Notes: a model not told the origin generated them from the letters alone. A stretch of DNA of 50,733 nucleotides from Clostridia bacterium (GCA_017440965.1 JAFSGH010000044.1:1-50733), one strand, 5' to 3'; positions 11,745 to 20,852 are shown, numbered from the stretch's first letter. Numbers and translations are program-made.

Positions 11745-12056
11745 ATGTTCGGCTTCAAGAAAAAAAACAAAAAAAAGAAAAAAACACCGACCGAGCGTTT
11801 TTTGTCGCTGAAAGCAAATGATGTTCAGATCGAGGCGATCAATTTTTCACTTACAAAGAACCAAGACGGCTCCCCGCGGCTTGAGGTCAGAACAAAAGAT
11901 GTCTGCGAGGCCCTTCACTATGAGCATATTGATTTTGAGCTCAAAACCTCTGTGAAAATGCTTCGCGTAGGAGCAGTTTTCAAGGAAGCCGTAAATGAAA
12001 AGCATTTCAAGCTTTATATTTTCGATGTAGATGATTATAATCAGTATTATATATAA
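11745..12056 (+). CDS. Small protein of unknown function with a poly-Lys N-terminus
   Basis: I do not recognise the family. The 103-residue protein starts with an intensely basic segment (12 Lys in the first 15 residues, MFGFKKKNKKKKKTP), which is likely to bind nucleic acid, ribosomes or acidic membranes. The rest is a mixed alpha/beta sequence ending in aromatic and acidic residues (FDVDDYNQYYI). GGGAGAG precedes the ATG at about 5 nt, a perfect consensus promoter lies 33 bp upstream, and a strong terminator follows at once, so this is a monocistronic and probably well expressed vegetative gene. Confidence 0.8.
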   Translation: MFGFKKKNKKKKKTPTERFLSLKANDVQIEAINFSLTKNQDGSPRLEVRTKDVCEALHYEHIDFELKTSVKMLRVGAVFKEAVNEKHFKLYIFDVDDYNQYYI

Positions 12057-12063
12057 TAAACAG

Positions 12064-12097
12064 AAACAGATGCTGTTTTTTCGCAGCATCTGTTTTT
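12064..12097 (+). terminator. Intrinsic terminator
   Basis: AAACAGATGCTG and CAGCATCTGTTT form a perfect 12-bp stem around an 8-nt loop, followed by a T-run (12093-12097). It ends the gene at 11745. The opposite strand has a weaker T-rich flank, so it may also serve the convergent gene at 12161. Confidence 0.85.
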
Positions 12098-12160
12098 ATT
12101 TATACTGTGTTTTGTCTGTCAAAAAGAAATCCTTATATGTATACCTGAAGAAGCTTTTGC

Positions 12161-14353
12161 TTATATCTCTTCAAGACCTACGGCACATCTCAACACAAGT
12201 CTTGCATCTGCAGAGGATATATCTCCGCTGTAATCCACATCTGAAAGCATATCGGTAAACTCATCGGGAATCTCAAGACCTACAGCTCTCCTGAGCACAT
12301 ATCTTGCATCAGCCGAGGAAACAGTTTTATCTTCATCAACATCCCCCGGCTTATACATTTCCGCATCAAGCAGGCACAGTGAGTAGAGCAGATTCTTGGC
12401 ATTGCCGTACTGAAAATATCCGTCCTCGACCTTGATATAATATGCTCCGGGTTCAAGATCTATATCCTTAAGCACTGTTTTCGAGCTTGTTGCCCATGTA
12501 TTAAAGCTAAGCACCTCTTTGATCTCATTGCCGAAGCTGTATACCGTAACAGTCCATCTTATGTTTTCACTGTCCCTGAGAGGATTGGTAAACACAAGAT
12601 CCGTTCTTCCGCGGGATGCTATATTCACCCTGTAAAAATCGGCATCGCGACCGTCGGAAAGATAACCGTGATAAATATCAGAGCTGTTGATAACATCAGC
12701 CTTTGAAAAATCTCCGTTATCCTCGCTTTCGTAAAAATCAGTCGGAGTAAAAACAGTTTTTATCTTATATTCAACATTATTCACATTGCCGTAGCCGTGA
12801 TAACCGTCATTTACAACAATATAATAGAGCCCCGGCTCAACACCCATTTCCGGCAACGATTTTTTACTGTTGGTTGCACTGAGCGTCTGATAGTGAATGG
12901 TGTCATAAGAATCAGTAAGTCTCACTACGGATATATCCCAACGCGCATTATCGTCATTCTTTACCGGATTGAAAAAATCTATCTGAATACAGCCCTTCTC
13001 CTTTATATTAAGAACGAAGCAGTCCTTGTCGTCTCCGCTGTTAAGATATCCGCCGTACTCCTCCCCTGCGACAATCGGATTTGCCGTTTCGTAGGAGTTA
13101 TTTTTCTCATATTCCCAATGCTCTGTTGCGGTAAAGGTCGTTTTGAGCATATATACTGCATTGCTGACATTTCCGTATCTGTGATAACCGTCACTGATAC
13201 ATATATAATATGTTCCGGATTCAAGTCCCATTTTCGGAAGAGATTTTTTTGCCGTTTTTGCATATAAGGTCTGAGCGTGTATTTCCTCATAAGACTCGGA
13301 AAGCTTTATCACGGAGATATGCCAGCGGCAATTGTCGGAATTGATTATGGCATTTGAGAATTCAATTTCAATATAACCCTTCTCAGCAACGGTAAATTCA
13401 AAATAATCACTGTCATTGCCGCTGTTGAGATAGCCGCCGTATTCCTCGCCTAAGACTATAGGGTTAGCAGCTTCATATGAGCCGTTTTTTTCATATTCCC
13501 ATTTATCTGTTGCCGTAAATGCGACCTTAAGCTTATATTCCTCATTATTGACGTTTCCGTAGCCGTGATAGCCGTCACTTATACATATATAGTATGTTCC
13601 CGGCTCAAGTCCCATTTCCGGAAGCGTCTTCTTTGCCGTGGTTGCATATAAGCTCTGTGCGTGTATCTCCTCATAAGACTCGGCAAGCTTTATCACGGAA
13701 ATATGCCAGCGGCAATTATCCGAATTGATCACGGGATTTGCAAACTCGATTTTTATATATCCCTTTTTATCAACACTCAGCTTAAAATAATCCTTATCCG
13801 AGCCGCTGTTAAGACAGCCGCCGTATCCCTCTGAAAATGCTATGTCATCTGCAGCAGCATAGGAATCATTACCCTCAGTCTCGTAAAACGCAGTTGCGGT
13901 AAAATCTGCTCTGACACCGTAGGTTACATTTTTCACGATTCCGTATCCGTAATAACCGTCACTGACACAAATGTAATATGTACCCATATCAACACCTATT
14001 TTCGGAAGGCTTGTACTGACGGTATTTCCTTTTGCAGTATAAGAATGAACAATCTCTGCCGTGTCCTTAAGACAATATACATTTATTGCCCAGGCGGCAT
14101 TGGAATTTGACTGCAAGGGATTCGTAAACTTTATTTCAATATATCCGGGCTTTGTTATTTCAAGCCGGTAATAATCCTTATCAGCACCGTCAGAGAGACT
14201 GCCGTTTATTAGTACGCCCGTCTCAACAGCATTTGCTGTTGCTTCATTATTATTGCTTTCGGTTTCAGTTACAGATGCCAGGGAAAGCATATTGAACGAA
14301 AGCATCGAAAAAATCATTGCCGTGCAGATAAGCAATGCGATAAGCCTTTTCAT
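12161..14353 (-). CDS. Secreted protein of five 128-residue repeats with a C-terminal type I dockerin
   Basis: Exported protein of 730 aa. Residues 1-26 form a signal peptide (KR, hydrophobic core, LSLA|SV). Five tandem repeats begin at residues 29, 157, 285, 413 and 541, each exactly 128 residues long, with the pattern E-N-S-Y-AN, GGYLNSG-D-DYF, KGYIEIEF and GTYYICISDGYHGYGN. This resembles pre-peptidase C-terminal (PPC-like) beta-sandwich domains. Residues 670-730 carry two dockerin segments (GDVDEDKTVSSADARYVLRR; SDVDYSGDISSADARLVLRC), whose Asp/Ser positions fit Ca-binding loops. No catalytic domain is visible. Dockerins bind cohesins of scaffoldins, so the protein is probably displayed on a cell-surface complex; its ligand is unknown. 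RBS AAGGA precedes the ATG. Confidence 0.88.
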   Translation of the reverse strand: MKRLIALLICTAMIFSMLSFNMLSLASVTETESNNNEATANAVETGVLINGSLSDGADKDYYRLEITKPGYIEIKFTNPLQSNSNAAWAINVYCLKDTAEIVHSYTAKGNTVSTSLPKIGVDMGTYYICVSDGYYGYGIVKNVTYGVRADFTATAFYETEGNDSYAAADDIAFSEGYGGCLNSGSDKDYFKLSVDKKGYIKIEFANPVINSDNCRWHISVIKLAESYEEIHAQSLYATTAKKTLPEMGLEPGTYYICISDGYHGYGNVNNEEYKLKVAFTATDKWEYEKNGSYEAANPIVLGEEYGGYLNSGNDSDYFEFTVAEKGYIEIEFSNAIINSDNCRWHISVIKLSESYEEIHAQTLYAKTAKKSLPKMGLESGTYYICISDGYHRYGNVSNAVYMLKTTFTATEHWEYEKNNSYETANPIVAGEEYGGYLNSGDDKDCFVLNIKEKGCIQIDFFNPVKNDDNARWDISVVRLTDSYDTIHYQTLSATNSKKSLPEMGVEPGLYYIVVNDGYHGYGNVNNVEYKIKTVFTPTDFYESEDNGDFSKADVINSSDIYHGYLSDGRDADFYRVNIASRGRTDLVFTNPLRDSENIRWTVTVYSFGNEIKEVLSFNTWATSSKTVLKDIDLEPGAYYIKVEDGYFQYGNAKNLLYSLCLLDAEMYKPGDVDEDKTVSSADARYVLRRAVGLEIPDEFTDMLSDVDYSGDISSADARLVLRCAVGLEEI
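12361..14269 (-). repeat. Five in-frame tandem repeats, period 384 bp
   Basis: Repeat boundaries fall at 14269, 13885, 13501, 13117 and 12733, reading down the minus strand. Units 2 and 3 are the most alike: the segment encoding NSDNCRWHISVIKL followed by ESYEEIHAQ is almost unchanged between them. This indicates recent internal duplication, while units 1 and 5 have diverged. Confidence 0.85.
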
Positions 14354-14420
14354 AAATACCCGTCCTTAAAAAGTTTTCTTAAGCCAATGTTACCATACAA
14401 AGCTCTGCTTTTCAACACAG

Positions 14421-14454
14421 AAAAAAACAGCATTGACCGGCAACGCTGTTTTTT
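14421..14454 (-). terminator. Terminator of the MarR/ABC exporter operon
   Basis: On the minus strand AAAAACAGCGTTG and CAATGCTGTTTTT pair, with one G-T wobble, around CCGGT. The stem is followed by more T. It lies 7 bp after the stop of the exporter gene ending at 14461. Confidence 0.8.
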
Positions 14455-14460
14455 CAGGAA

Positions 14461-16446
14461 TTATTCTAATTCAAAAGCACCCGTATAGAGCTTATAATAT
14501 GTTCCCTTCTGAGCAATAAGCTCGTCGTGGCTTCCTCTTTCAATTATCCTGCCGTGATCAAGCACCATTATGGCATCGGAATTTCTGACAGTTGAAAGAC
14601 GGTGAGCAATAACAAATACCGTTCTGCCCTTCATAAGAGCATCCATACCGCGCTGAACGAGCAGCTCCGTTCTCGTATCAATTGATGATGTAGCCTCATC
14701 AAGTATCATAACGGGCGGATCGGCAACAGCAGCTCTTGCAATAGACAGAAGCTGACGCTGTCCCTGTGAAAGATTTGCACCGTTGGAGGTAAGCTCGGTA
14801 TTATATCCGTCCGGAAGTCTCATAATAAAATCGTGTGCATTGGCAAGCTTTGCGGCCTGTATGCATTCTTCATCCGTCGCATCGAGCTTTCCGTATCTTA
14901 TATTCTCCATTACTGTTCCCGTAAAGAGATTTGTATCCTGCAAAACGATACCGAGGCTTCGTCTGAGATCTGCCTTTTTGATCTTATTGATATTGATACC
15001 GTCATATCTTATCTTTCCGTCTGCGATATCATAAAAGCGGTTGATAAGATTTGTGATAGTCGTCTTTCCTGCACCCGTAGCACCGACAAACGCGACCTTC
15101 TGACCGGGCTTTGCATAAAGCGAGACATCTCTTAAAACAGGCTTACCCTCTTCATATTCAAAGTCCACCTCATTCAGCACGACATCGCCTTTAAGCTCCG
15201 TATAAGAAACACTGCCGTCTGCAGAATGCGGATGCTTCCATGCCCAGTGTCCCGTATGCTCACTGCATTCGGTTACGACACCGTTTTCGATCTTGGCATT
15301 TACAAGTGTAACATATCCGTCATCTGTCTCGGGCTCACTGTCAATAACCGAAAAGATCCTGCCTGCACCTGCCATAGCCATTGCAATTGCATTGATCTGC
15401 TGTGATGCCTGATTTACCATTCCCGTAAACTGCTTTGTCATACCGAGATATGAAGCAACAACGGAAATGGCAAGAGGAGCGGCAATGCTTCCCGCCGTAA
15501 CGATATTCTGAATTGAGATATTCGGAAGCCTTCCGTCGGAAACAATAAGAATACCACCCACAAAGGCTGTTACAACATAAAGGATGTTGCCTATATTATT
15601 CATAATAGGTCCGAAAACATTACCGAAGATATTTGCCTTTTCGACATTTCTGAAAAGCTCCTCGTTGACTCTGTCGAAGTCCTCCTTTGAGGCGTCCTCG
15701 TGACAGAAGACCTTTATAACCTTCTGTCCGTTCATCATCTCTTCCGCAAAGCCCTCCATTTTACCTACAGCCTGCTGCTGCTTCATAAAGAACTTTGCTG
15801 AATTTCCGCCGACAAACTTTGTTACCCTGAACATTGCAATGACACCGACTATCACAACGACCATAAGTGACACGCTGAAATATATCATAACGCAAACAAG
15901 GAACATAAGGGTTACAACTGCAGATATTATACTGGGAATACCCTGAGAAATAAGCTGACGGAGAGTATCTATATCATTGGTATAATAGCTCATTATATCG
16001 CCGTGGTTATTTGCATCAAAGAATTTTACGGGCAGATCCTGCATTCTTTCGAACATTCTTTTACGCATCTTATCAAGGAAGCCCTGTGTTGCAATTGCAA
16101 CGAGCTGTTGCTGAAGAATGGATGCCGTAAGTCCGACAAGGTAAATACATACCATTGTTATAAGTGCGGAAATGACCTCGGGATAAACCGTCTGCCAGGC
16201 ATCAGCGAGGGAAACTGTTTTTGCTATCTCAATACCCTTTACGATAATGGAAGTGATGTTTTCAATATAAATGGCAGGCATAACGCCGACAACAGCGGAT
16301 ACTATTATACATATAACAGTAAGGACTATATGCACAGGATAATCGTGAATAAGATATTTAAGCATCCTTCCGAGCACCTTAGGATCGACTCCCCTGCCGT
16401 GAGGACCGCCTGCTCCCTTCATAGGGGGCTTTTTCATTTTACTCAC
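14461..16446 (-). CDS. Multidrug-type ABC exporter, subunit with the canonical ATPase site
   Basis: Half-transporter of 661 aa: an exporter-type six-helix membrane domain (about residues 35-330) followed by an ATPase domain. That domain has Walker A GATGAGKTT, Q-loop, signature LSQGQ, Walker B VMILDEATSSID with the catalytic Glu, and the switch His in IAHRLSTV. An insertion of about 60 residues between the two domains contains a Trp/His-rich stretch (TGHWAWKHPH). The GTG at 16444-16446 is chosen because AGGTG lies 6 nt upstream; it overlaps the stop of the partner gene by 8 bp, implying translational coupling. An ATG three codons later is the alternative. With its partner it should form a heterodimer of the BmrCD/LmrCD/TM287-288 kind. 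Confidence 0.92.
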   Translation of the reverse strand: MSKMKKPPMKGAGGPHGRGVDPKVLGRMLKYLIHDYPVHIVLTVICIIVSAVVGVMPAIYIENITSIIVKGIEIAKTVSLADAWQTVYPEVISALITMVCIYLVGLTASILQQQLVAIATQGFLDKMRKRMFERMQDLPVKFFDANNHGDIMSYYTNDIDTLRQLISQGIPSIISAVVTLMFLVCVMIYFSVSLMVVVIVGVIAMFRVTKFVGGNSAKFFMKQQQAVGKMEGFAEEMMNGQKVIKVFCHEDASKEDFDRVNEELFRNVEKANIFGNVFGPIMNNIGNILYVVTAFVGGILIVSDGRLPNISIQNIVTAGSIAAPLAISVVASYLGMTKQFTGMVNQASQQINAIAMAMAGAGRIFSVIDSEPETDDGYVTLVNAKIENGVVTECSEHTGHWAWKHPHSADGSVSYTELKGDVVLNEVDFEYEEGKPVLRDVSLYAKPGQKVAFVGATGAGKTTITNLINRFYDIADGKIRYDGININKIKKADLRRSLGIVLQDTNLFTGTVMENIRYGKLDATDEECIQAAKLANAHDFIMRLPDGYNTELTSNGANLSQGQRQLLSIARAAVADPPVMILDEATSSIDTRTELLVQRGMDALMKGRTVFVIAHRLSTVRNSDAIMVLDHGRIIERGSHDELIAQKGTYYKLYTGAFELE

Positions 16447-18181
16447 TGTCATCACCTGCCTTACACTGTATCTCATAAGCTTCCTTATATATGCTGTTAT
16501 TCTCAACAAGCTCACTGTGAGTACCGACACCATCTATCATACCGTTATTCATAACGATGATCTTATCGGCATCCTGAACGGAGGAGATTCTCTGGGCAAT
16601 TATTATTTTCGTTGTGCCGGGTATCTCCTCTCGGAAGGCTTTTCTTATGAGCGCATCCGTTTTTGTATCGACTGCAGAGGTCGAATCGTCAAGTATCAGT
16701 ATTTTCGGCTTCTTAAGAAGCGCTCTTGCGATACAAAGGCGCTGCTTCTGACCGCCTGAGACATTGGCACCGCCCTGCTCAATATATGTATCGTATTTAT
16801 CCGGAAAGCTCTCGATAAATTCCTTTGCCTGAGAAAGCTCACAGATGCGTTCTATCTCCTCATCCGTAGCATCGGGATCACCCCAGCGGAGATTCTCCTT
16901 GATGGTTCCCGAGAAAAGAACATTTTTCTGAAGAACGACGGAAACCTCATTACGAAGAGCCTTTATATTATAATCTCTTACATCAACACCGCCGACCTTG
17001 ACCGTTCCTTCAGTGGCGTCATAAAGACGGGATATAAGCTGGATAAGCGTTGTTTTTGATGAACCGGTGGAGCCGATAATACCCACTGTCTCTCCCGAGG
17101 AAATATGAAGATTGATATCGGAAAGTGCATAGTTTTCAGCCGCAGCGGAATACTTGAAGCTGACATCACAGAAATCTATGCTTCCGTCTGCTATCTCCTT
17201 AACAGCATTGTCCTTTTCCTTTATGTCGGGAGTCTCCGTGAGCACCTCTGTAATTCTCTTTGTTGATGCAACAGCCATTGTTATCATAACAAATATCATA
17301 GAAAGCATCATAAGAGACATAAGCACCTGCATGGAATAGGTTATCATGCTTGAAAGAGTACCCACATCAAGATATGTGCCGCCGCTTGTAACAACAAGCT
17401 TTGCAGTAAAGAACGATATCAGAAGCATTGAGGTGTACATAGCAACCTGCATAAGAGGACCGTTCATAACGATTATTCTTTCAACATGGGTGAAATCGTC
17501 TCTTATATCCTCTGATGCCGCTGCAAATTTCTTTTTCTCATATCCCTCTCTTACAAAGCTCTTTACAACACGCATACCTTTGATATTTTCCTGAACGGAA
17601 TTGTTAAGCTTATCGTACTTCTTAAACACAGCTCTGAACAGCGGAAGAGCCTTCAGACCTATTGCAAGAAGTCCTGCGCCGAGAGCCGGTGCGATAAATA
17701 CGAATATCAGGCTGAGCTTCTTTCCCACAACAGCAGACATAACAGTTGCAAATATCAGCATAAGAGGAGCTCTTACCGCAGTTCTTATTATCATCATAAA
17801 AGCCATCTGCACATTATTTATGTCCGTTGTAAGCCTTGTAACAAGCGAAGAAGTGCTGAAACGGTCGATATTTGAGAAGGAAAACTCCTGTATCTTATAA
17901 AAAATATCGTGTCTCAGATTCTTTGCAAAGCCTGCAGAGGCGGTAGCCGCCGTCTTTCCTGCCAGAACTCCGAAAAATAAGGATGTGAATGCCATTATAA
18001 CAAGCATAAGTCCGTATTTTATAATATCGGACATTTCACAGCCTGCATTGATAGAATTGATAAGTCTTGCCGTTATAACGGGAATTATACACTCGCAGAC
18101 GACCTCGCCGATCATAAGAACAGGCGTAAGGACCGTCTGTTTTTTGTATTCCCTTATACAGCCGAACAGCCTTTTTATCAT
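16439..18181 (-). CDS. Multidrug-type ABC exporter, subunit with a degenerate ATPase site
   Basis: Half-transporter of 580 aa, with a six-helix exporter domain (about 1-310) and an ATPase domain (about 330-575). The nucleotide-site residues are partly non-canonical. Walker A reads GSTGSSKTT, Walker B ends ILILDDSTSAVD with Asp in place of the catalytic Glu, and the switch region reads IIAQRISSV with Gln in place of His. The signature VSGGQKQR is intact. This is the usual arrangement in heterodimeric exporters, where one composite site is non-hydrolysing. The ATG has GGGAGG 8 nt upstream. It follows the MarR gene by 19 bp and overlaps the partner gene. Confidence 0.92.
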   Translation of the reverse strand: MIKRLFGCIREYKKQTVLTPVLMIGEVVCECIIPVITARLINSINAGCEMSDIIKYGLMLVIMAFTSLFFGVLAGKTAATASAGFAKNLRHDIFYKIQEFSFSNIDRFSTSSLVTRLTTDINNVQMAFMMIIRTAVRAPLMLIFATVMSAVVGKKLSLIFVFIAPALGAGLLAIGLKALPLFRAVFKKYDKLNNSVQENIKGMRVVKSFVREGYEKKKFAAASEDIRDDFTHVERIIVMNGPLMQVAMYTSMLLISFFTAKLVVTSGGTYLDVGTLSSMITYSMQVLMSLMMLSMIFVMITMAVASTKRITEVLTETPDIKEKDNAVKEIADGSIDFCDVSFKYSAAAENYALSDINLHISSGETVGIIGSTGSSKTTLIQLISRLYDATEGTVKVGGVDVRDYNIKALRNEVSVVLQKNVLFSGTIKENLRWGDPDATDEEIERICELSQAKEFIESFPDKYDTYIEQGGANVSGGQKQRLCIARALLKKPKILILDDSTSAVDTKTDALIRKAFREEIPGTTKIIIAQRISSVQDADKIIVMNNGMIDGVGTHSELVENNSIYKEAYEIQCKAGDDSE

Positions 18182-18200
18182 TTTCTTTCCTCCCTCAGTA

Positions 18201-18638
18201 TTATTTAAGATCTACATTTACATTTTCAAGCATTCGCTTAATAAACCCGATAAGAAGCTGCTTTTCTTCATCAGAGAAGCCGCTTACAAGCTGAGCCTCA
18301 TAATGTTCAATATGCTTTTTCATCTCATCCTCACAGCATTTTGCTTTTTCCGTAAGGAGAATATTTCTGAAGCGCCTGTCATTCTCATCTGCAAAACAAA
18401 TGATAAAGTCTTTCGCATCAAGCCGTGATATGATTCCCGACACGGTTGCGTGAGACAATTCAAACTTCTTCTCAATGTCTCTGTGACAGATATTCTCTCC
18501 CTGATGCTTTGCTATATAATGAAGCACGAAAAGCTGTGCAGGTGTCAGTCCCATACTGCTTGCTTTTTCCGAATGAAGCTGTTCAAATTCCTTATTGAGC
18601 AGCTTTATCAGCGGACCGATATGACAAAGCTCATTCAC
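18201..18638 (-). CDS. MarR-family transcriptional regulator
   Basis: DNA-binding repressor of 145 aa with a winged helix-turn-helix: GLTPAQLFVLHYIAKHQGEN, DIEKKFELSHATVSGIISRL (recognition helix), then a wing with DENDRRFRNILLTEKA. Its gene heads the exporter operon, so it probably senses a toxic compound and derepresses the exporter and itself. I choose the GTG at 18636-18638 because AAAGGAG lies 8 nt upstream and the family fold begins there; an upstream ATG would add 34 hydrophobic residues read through the promoter. A near-perfect 22-bp palindrome lies just upstream. Confidence 0.92.
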   Translation of the reverse strand: MNELCHIGPLIKLLNKEFEQLHSEKASSMGLTPAQLFVLHYIAKHQGENICHRDIEKKFELSHATVSGIISRLDAKDFIICFADENDRRFRNILLTEKAKCCEDEMKKHIEHYEAQLVSGFSDEEKQLLIGFIKRMLENVNVDLK

Positions 18639-18659
18639 ATATATTTCTCCTTTCACCAA

Positions 18660-18681
18660 AATATGTTGCACGCTACATATT
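18660..18681 (-). promoter_or_regulatory. Probable MarR operator: 22-bp palindrome upstream of the regulator gene
   Basis: The half-site AATATGTTGC (18660-18669) and GCTACATATT (18672-18681) are inverted with a 2-bp centre and 9 of 10 positions matching. It lies 22 bp before the regulator's start codon and overlaps a plausible -10 (TAATAT on the minus strand) preceded at 17 bp by TTGTGC. Autoregulation is inferred from position and symmetry, as is usual for MarR proteins. Confidence 0.65.
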
Positions 18682-18748
18682 ATCACAAAAAGAACCCCCG
18701 CACAATACTTTTTTACGAGATTTTTTGTGCGGAAGTACAAGTTATTTT

Positions 18749-19213
18749 TCAGTTTACATTTCCGTAGGGCGGATTGCTTTTATACTCGATAAAAACTCTG
18801 ACATTGAATTTCAGACCGCATCTGGGACACTTTGTTATATGCTTTCCCTTTATCCTTTTAAGCCTCAGCTTTGCAGAGCACTTTGGACATTTTTTATAGA
18901 TATAGTTTTTGTCGCGTATGTTTTTTGTTTTGGCATCAAGCACAGGAATTATTCTGCTTCTTATTCTCAGATACTTTTCATTTTCAAGAGTTCTTTTTCC
19001 GATATTTCTCGAAAGTATCCTGAAAAAGGCAAATATATAGAAAAAGGTATTAAGTCCCGAGCATATATAGTAAGGAATATGTGAGGGAAGAAAACGCAGG
19101 AACATGCAAAGCACCGCCATCACAAGTCCCGCGGTCATAAGAAAGCTGCTGAACTGATCAAAGCCGTACCTTCCGTACATAAACCTGTATAATTTTTCCT
19201 TAAAGCTGTTCAT
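18749..19213 (-). CDS. Small membrane protein with a C-terminal zinc ribbon
   Basis: I do not recognise a named family. The 154-residue protein has two predicted membrane helices (about residues 24-40 and 45-66), then a basic segment and a zinc ribbon: KKCPKCSAKLRLKRIKGKHI followed by TKCPRCGLKF (two CPxC knuckles, about residues 109-135). The topology suggests a cytoplasmic zinc ribbon tethered to the membrane. The gene lies 21 bp downstream of the J-domain gene, which in turn overlaps the DUF5685-like gene, so the three form one transcription unit. RBS AAAGGA lies 12 nt before the ATG. Confidence 0.8.
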   Translation of the reverse strand: MNSFKEKLYRFMYGRYGFDQFSSFLMTAGLVMAVLCMFLRFLPSHIPYYICSGLNTFFYIFAFFRILSRNIGKRTLENEKYLRIRSRIIPVLDAKTKNIRDKNYIYKKCPKCSAKLRLKRIKGKHITKCPRCGLKFNVRVFIEYKSNPPYGNVN

Positions 19214-19234
19214 AAATTACATTATCCTTTCGTA

Positions 19235-19906
19235 TCAGCAGCAGAAAATAAACGGCATTCCCCCGCCGGAGCAACCGCCGCAGAGAGTACACAGAAGATC
19301 TGCAAGACAGCACCACATACAAGCCTTTGACATCCTGAAGCTCGGTCTTCCGTAAGAGGTGCTTGTTTCTCCGTAAGAATTACCCGCATTGGAAAGTCTG
19401 TTATAAAGTGTCCTGTAATCCTCATTATACGGCTCTTTTTCGCAGGCTATTCTTGCATGCTCAAGGGCAGTAATCATATTACCGACACCGTAATTGGCAA
19501 CGGCGCTGAAATAGTACCATCTTCCGTTACGAGTGGCAATTACCGATAAAAGAGACAGCGCCTGACGGTATCTTCCACTGTTAAGAAGGACTCTTACGGA
19601 TTCCATTCTTGAGGCATCGTCACTGCCGTAGGAGCTACCCGAAGTATGATCCGCTCCGAAGCCCCCGAAGGGATTGCCGTAGGAGTACGGACCGCTCTGA
19701 CCGTAGGTGCCAGACGAATTCGGAGTATATCCGTTTTTTATCTGATCGTAGGCAGCATTGATCTCACTCATTTTTTCTGCAGCCGCCGCATCTCCGGGAT
19801 TAAGATCGGGATGGTATTTCTTTGCAAGCTTTCTGTATGCTTTTGTTATATCTTCCTCGGATGAACCACGCGGCACTCCGAGAATATCATATGGATCTCT
19901 GTTCAC
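19235..19906 (-). CDS. J-domain (DnaJ-like) protein with a Cys-rich tail
   Basis: Residues 1-60 are a J-domain ([20 protein letters not shown] ... KYHPDLNPG) with the catalytic HPD at 32-34, which stimulates Hsp70/DnaK ATPase. It lacks the Gly-Phe/zinc-finger/substrate domains of DnaJ; a Gly/Ser/Tyr-rich linker (about 60-100) leads to a TPR-like helical pair ([36 protein letters not shown]). The last 30 residues are dominated by Cys and Gly ([17 protein letters not shown]... FIFCC), suggesting metal binding, lipidation or membrane insertion. The start overlaps the stop of the upstream gene by 4 bp (ATGA). It is a client-specific co-chaperone by architecture; the client is probably a product of the same operon (inference). 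Confidence 0.88.
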   Translation of the reverse strand: MNRDPYDILGVPRGSSEEDITKAYRKLAKKYHPDLNPGDAAAAEKMSEINAAYDQIKNGYTPNSSGTYGQSGPYSYGNPFGGFGADHTSGSSYGSDDASRMESVRVLLNSGRYRQALSLLSVIATRNGRWYYFSAVANYGVGNMITALEHARIACEKEPYNEDYRTLYNRLSNAGNSYGETSTSYGRPSFRMSKACMWCCLADLLCTLCGGCSGGGMPFIFCC

Positions 19907-20712
19907 TTTTTATTACCTTTCTTCCGGGAATCATATCCTGTCCATACTCCCGAAAAAAGAATATTCTCAATTATTTCTTTATCCTGCTTTATGCTGAGTG
20001 CATTGTATTTCTCCACGCAATCCGCCATTATCATTCTGAGGACAGGCTCAATATCATTAAAGCTGTAACAAACAAAGGGATTATATTTCTTTTTCCTGAT
20101 ATCGCTTTTAAGATCGACTGCGGCATCAATAACATAAATAAATTTTCCCAGTGCAAAGCCGAAATCATAAAGCTTCTGCTGTTCCGTAAAATCTCCGTGA
20201 GCAAAAATACTGCCCAGGAGCCGCCCGAAAATATCTGAAGGAATATCAGGCACAAGGATTCCGTTTTTCTCCACCTGAGCCAATTCGGCGAGACACTTTT
20301 TTATACCTTCACACTGCTTCGGATAACATTTTGATATTCGTTCGACCTCTTTTTTAAATAAAAGAGATTTTGCGAATGCATCAACGGACTTATCATCCTG
20401 CCAGTCATCAAGATATTTATAATATGCTAAAGCAATATTCATATCTGCCGCATAGGAGGTGTATTTATTGCGAAGATATTTTCTTTTCTTTGAGGGGTAT
20501 ACGGGACATCTGCCTGAGGTCTCCGTATAGTATTCACCGCTTACGGCAGAAAGCACTATTGCAAGAAAAACAAGATCGTAGGTCAAGGTCATTCTGCACT
20601 TAAAACCTCTGTCCTTACCGAGATCCTCACAAAGTCCGCAGTATACTGCCTTATATCTTATACGCTGCGCTTCCGTAAGCTTTTCAGGATTTGCCACAAC
20701 AAAGCCGAACAC
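19903..20712 (-). CDS. DUF5685-like protein with isoprenoid-synthase-like Asp motifs
   Basis: A 269-residue mostly helical protein. I believe it belongs to the uncharacterised DUF5685 family (N-terminus [26 protein letters not shown]). Two acidic motifs stand out: LDDWQDD (residues 101-107), and [20 protein letters not shown] (193-212), which parallels the second Asp-rich motif of squalene/phytoene synthases (D-x3-D followed by R/K and YLP). The motifs are about 94 residues apart, closer than in authentic synthases. Four Cys (25, 28, 39, 69) could bind metal. The start is a GTG with GGAGG 7 nt upstream and a promoter 50 bp further up. It is the first gene of the operon with the J-domain and zinc-ribbon proteins. 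The enzymatic role is hypothesis. Confidence 0.7.
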   Translation of the reverse strand: MFGFVVANPEKLTEAQRIRYKAVYCGLCEDLGKDRGFKCRMTLTYDLVFLAIVLSAVSGEYYTETSGRCPVYPSKKRKYLRNKYTSYAADMNIALAYYKYLDDWQDDKSVDAFAKSLLFKKEVERISKCYPKQCEGIKKCLAELAQVEKNGILVPDIPSDIFGRLLGSIFAHGDFTEQQKLYDFGFALGKFIYVIDAAVDLKSDIRKKKYNPFVCYSFNDIEPVLRMIMADCVEKYNALSIKQDKEIIENILFSGVWTGYDSRKKGNKK

Positions 20713-20764
20713 TGTCCCACCTCCGCAAAAAAATGATAAAGCCGCTCTCTTAAAATTATCTTTA

Positions 20765-20794
20765 ATTTTACCATATTATTCCGATTATATGCAA
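20765..20794 (-). promoter_or_regulatory. Probable promoter of the DUF5685/J-domain operon
   Basis: On the minus strand TTGCAT (20789-20794), 18 bp, TAAAAT (20765-20770). Confidence 0.55.
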
Positions 20795-20852
20795 GACATT
20801 TTTAATAAGTATACAAACATATCCCCATAAAACAGATATTATCAAAAAATCC

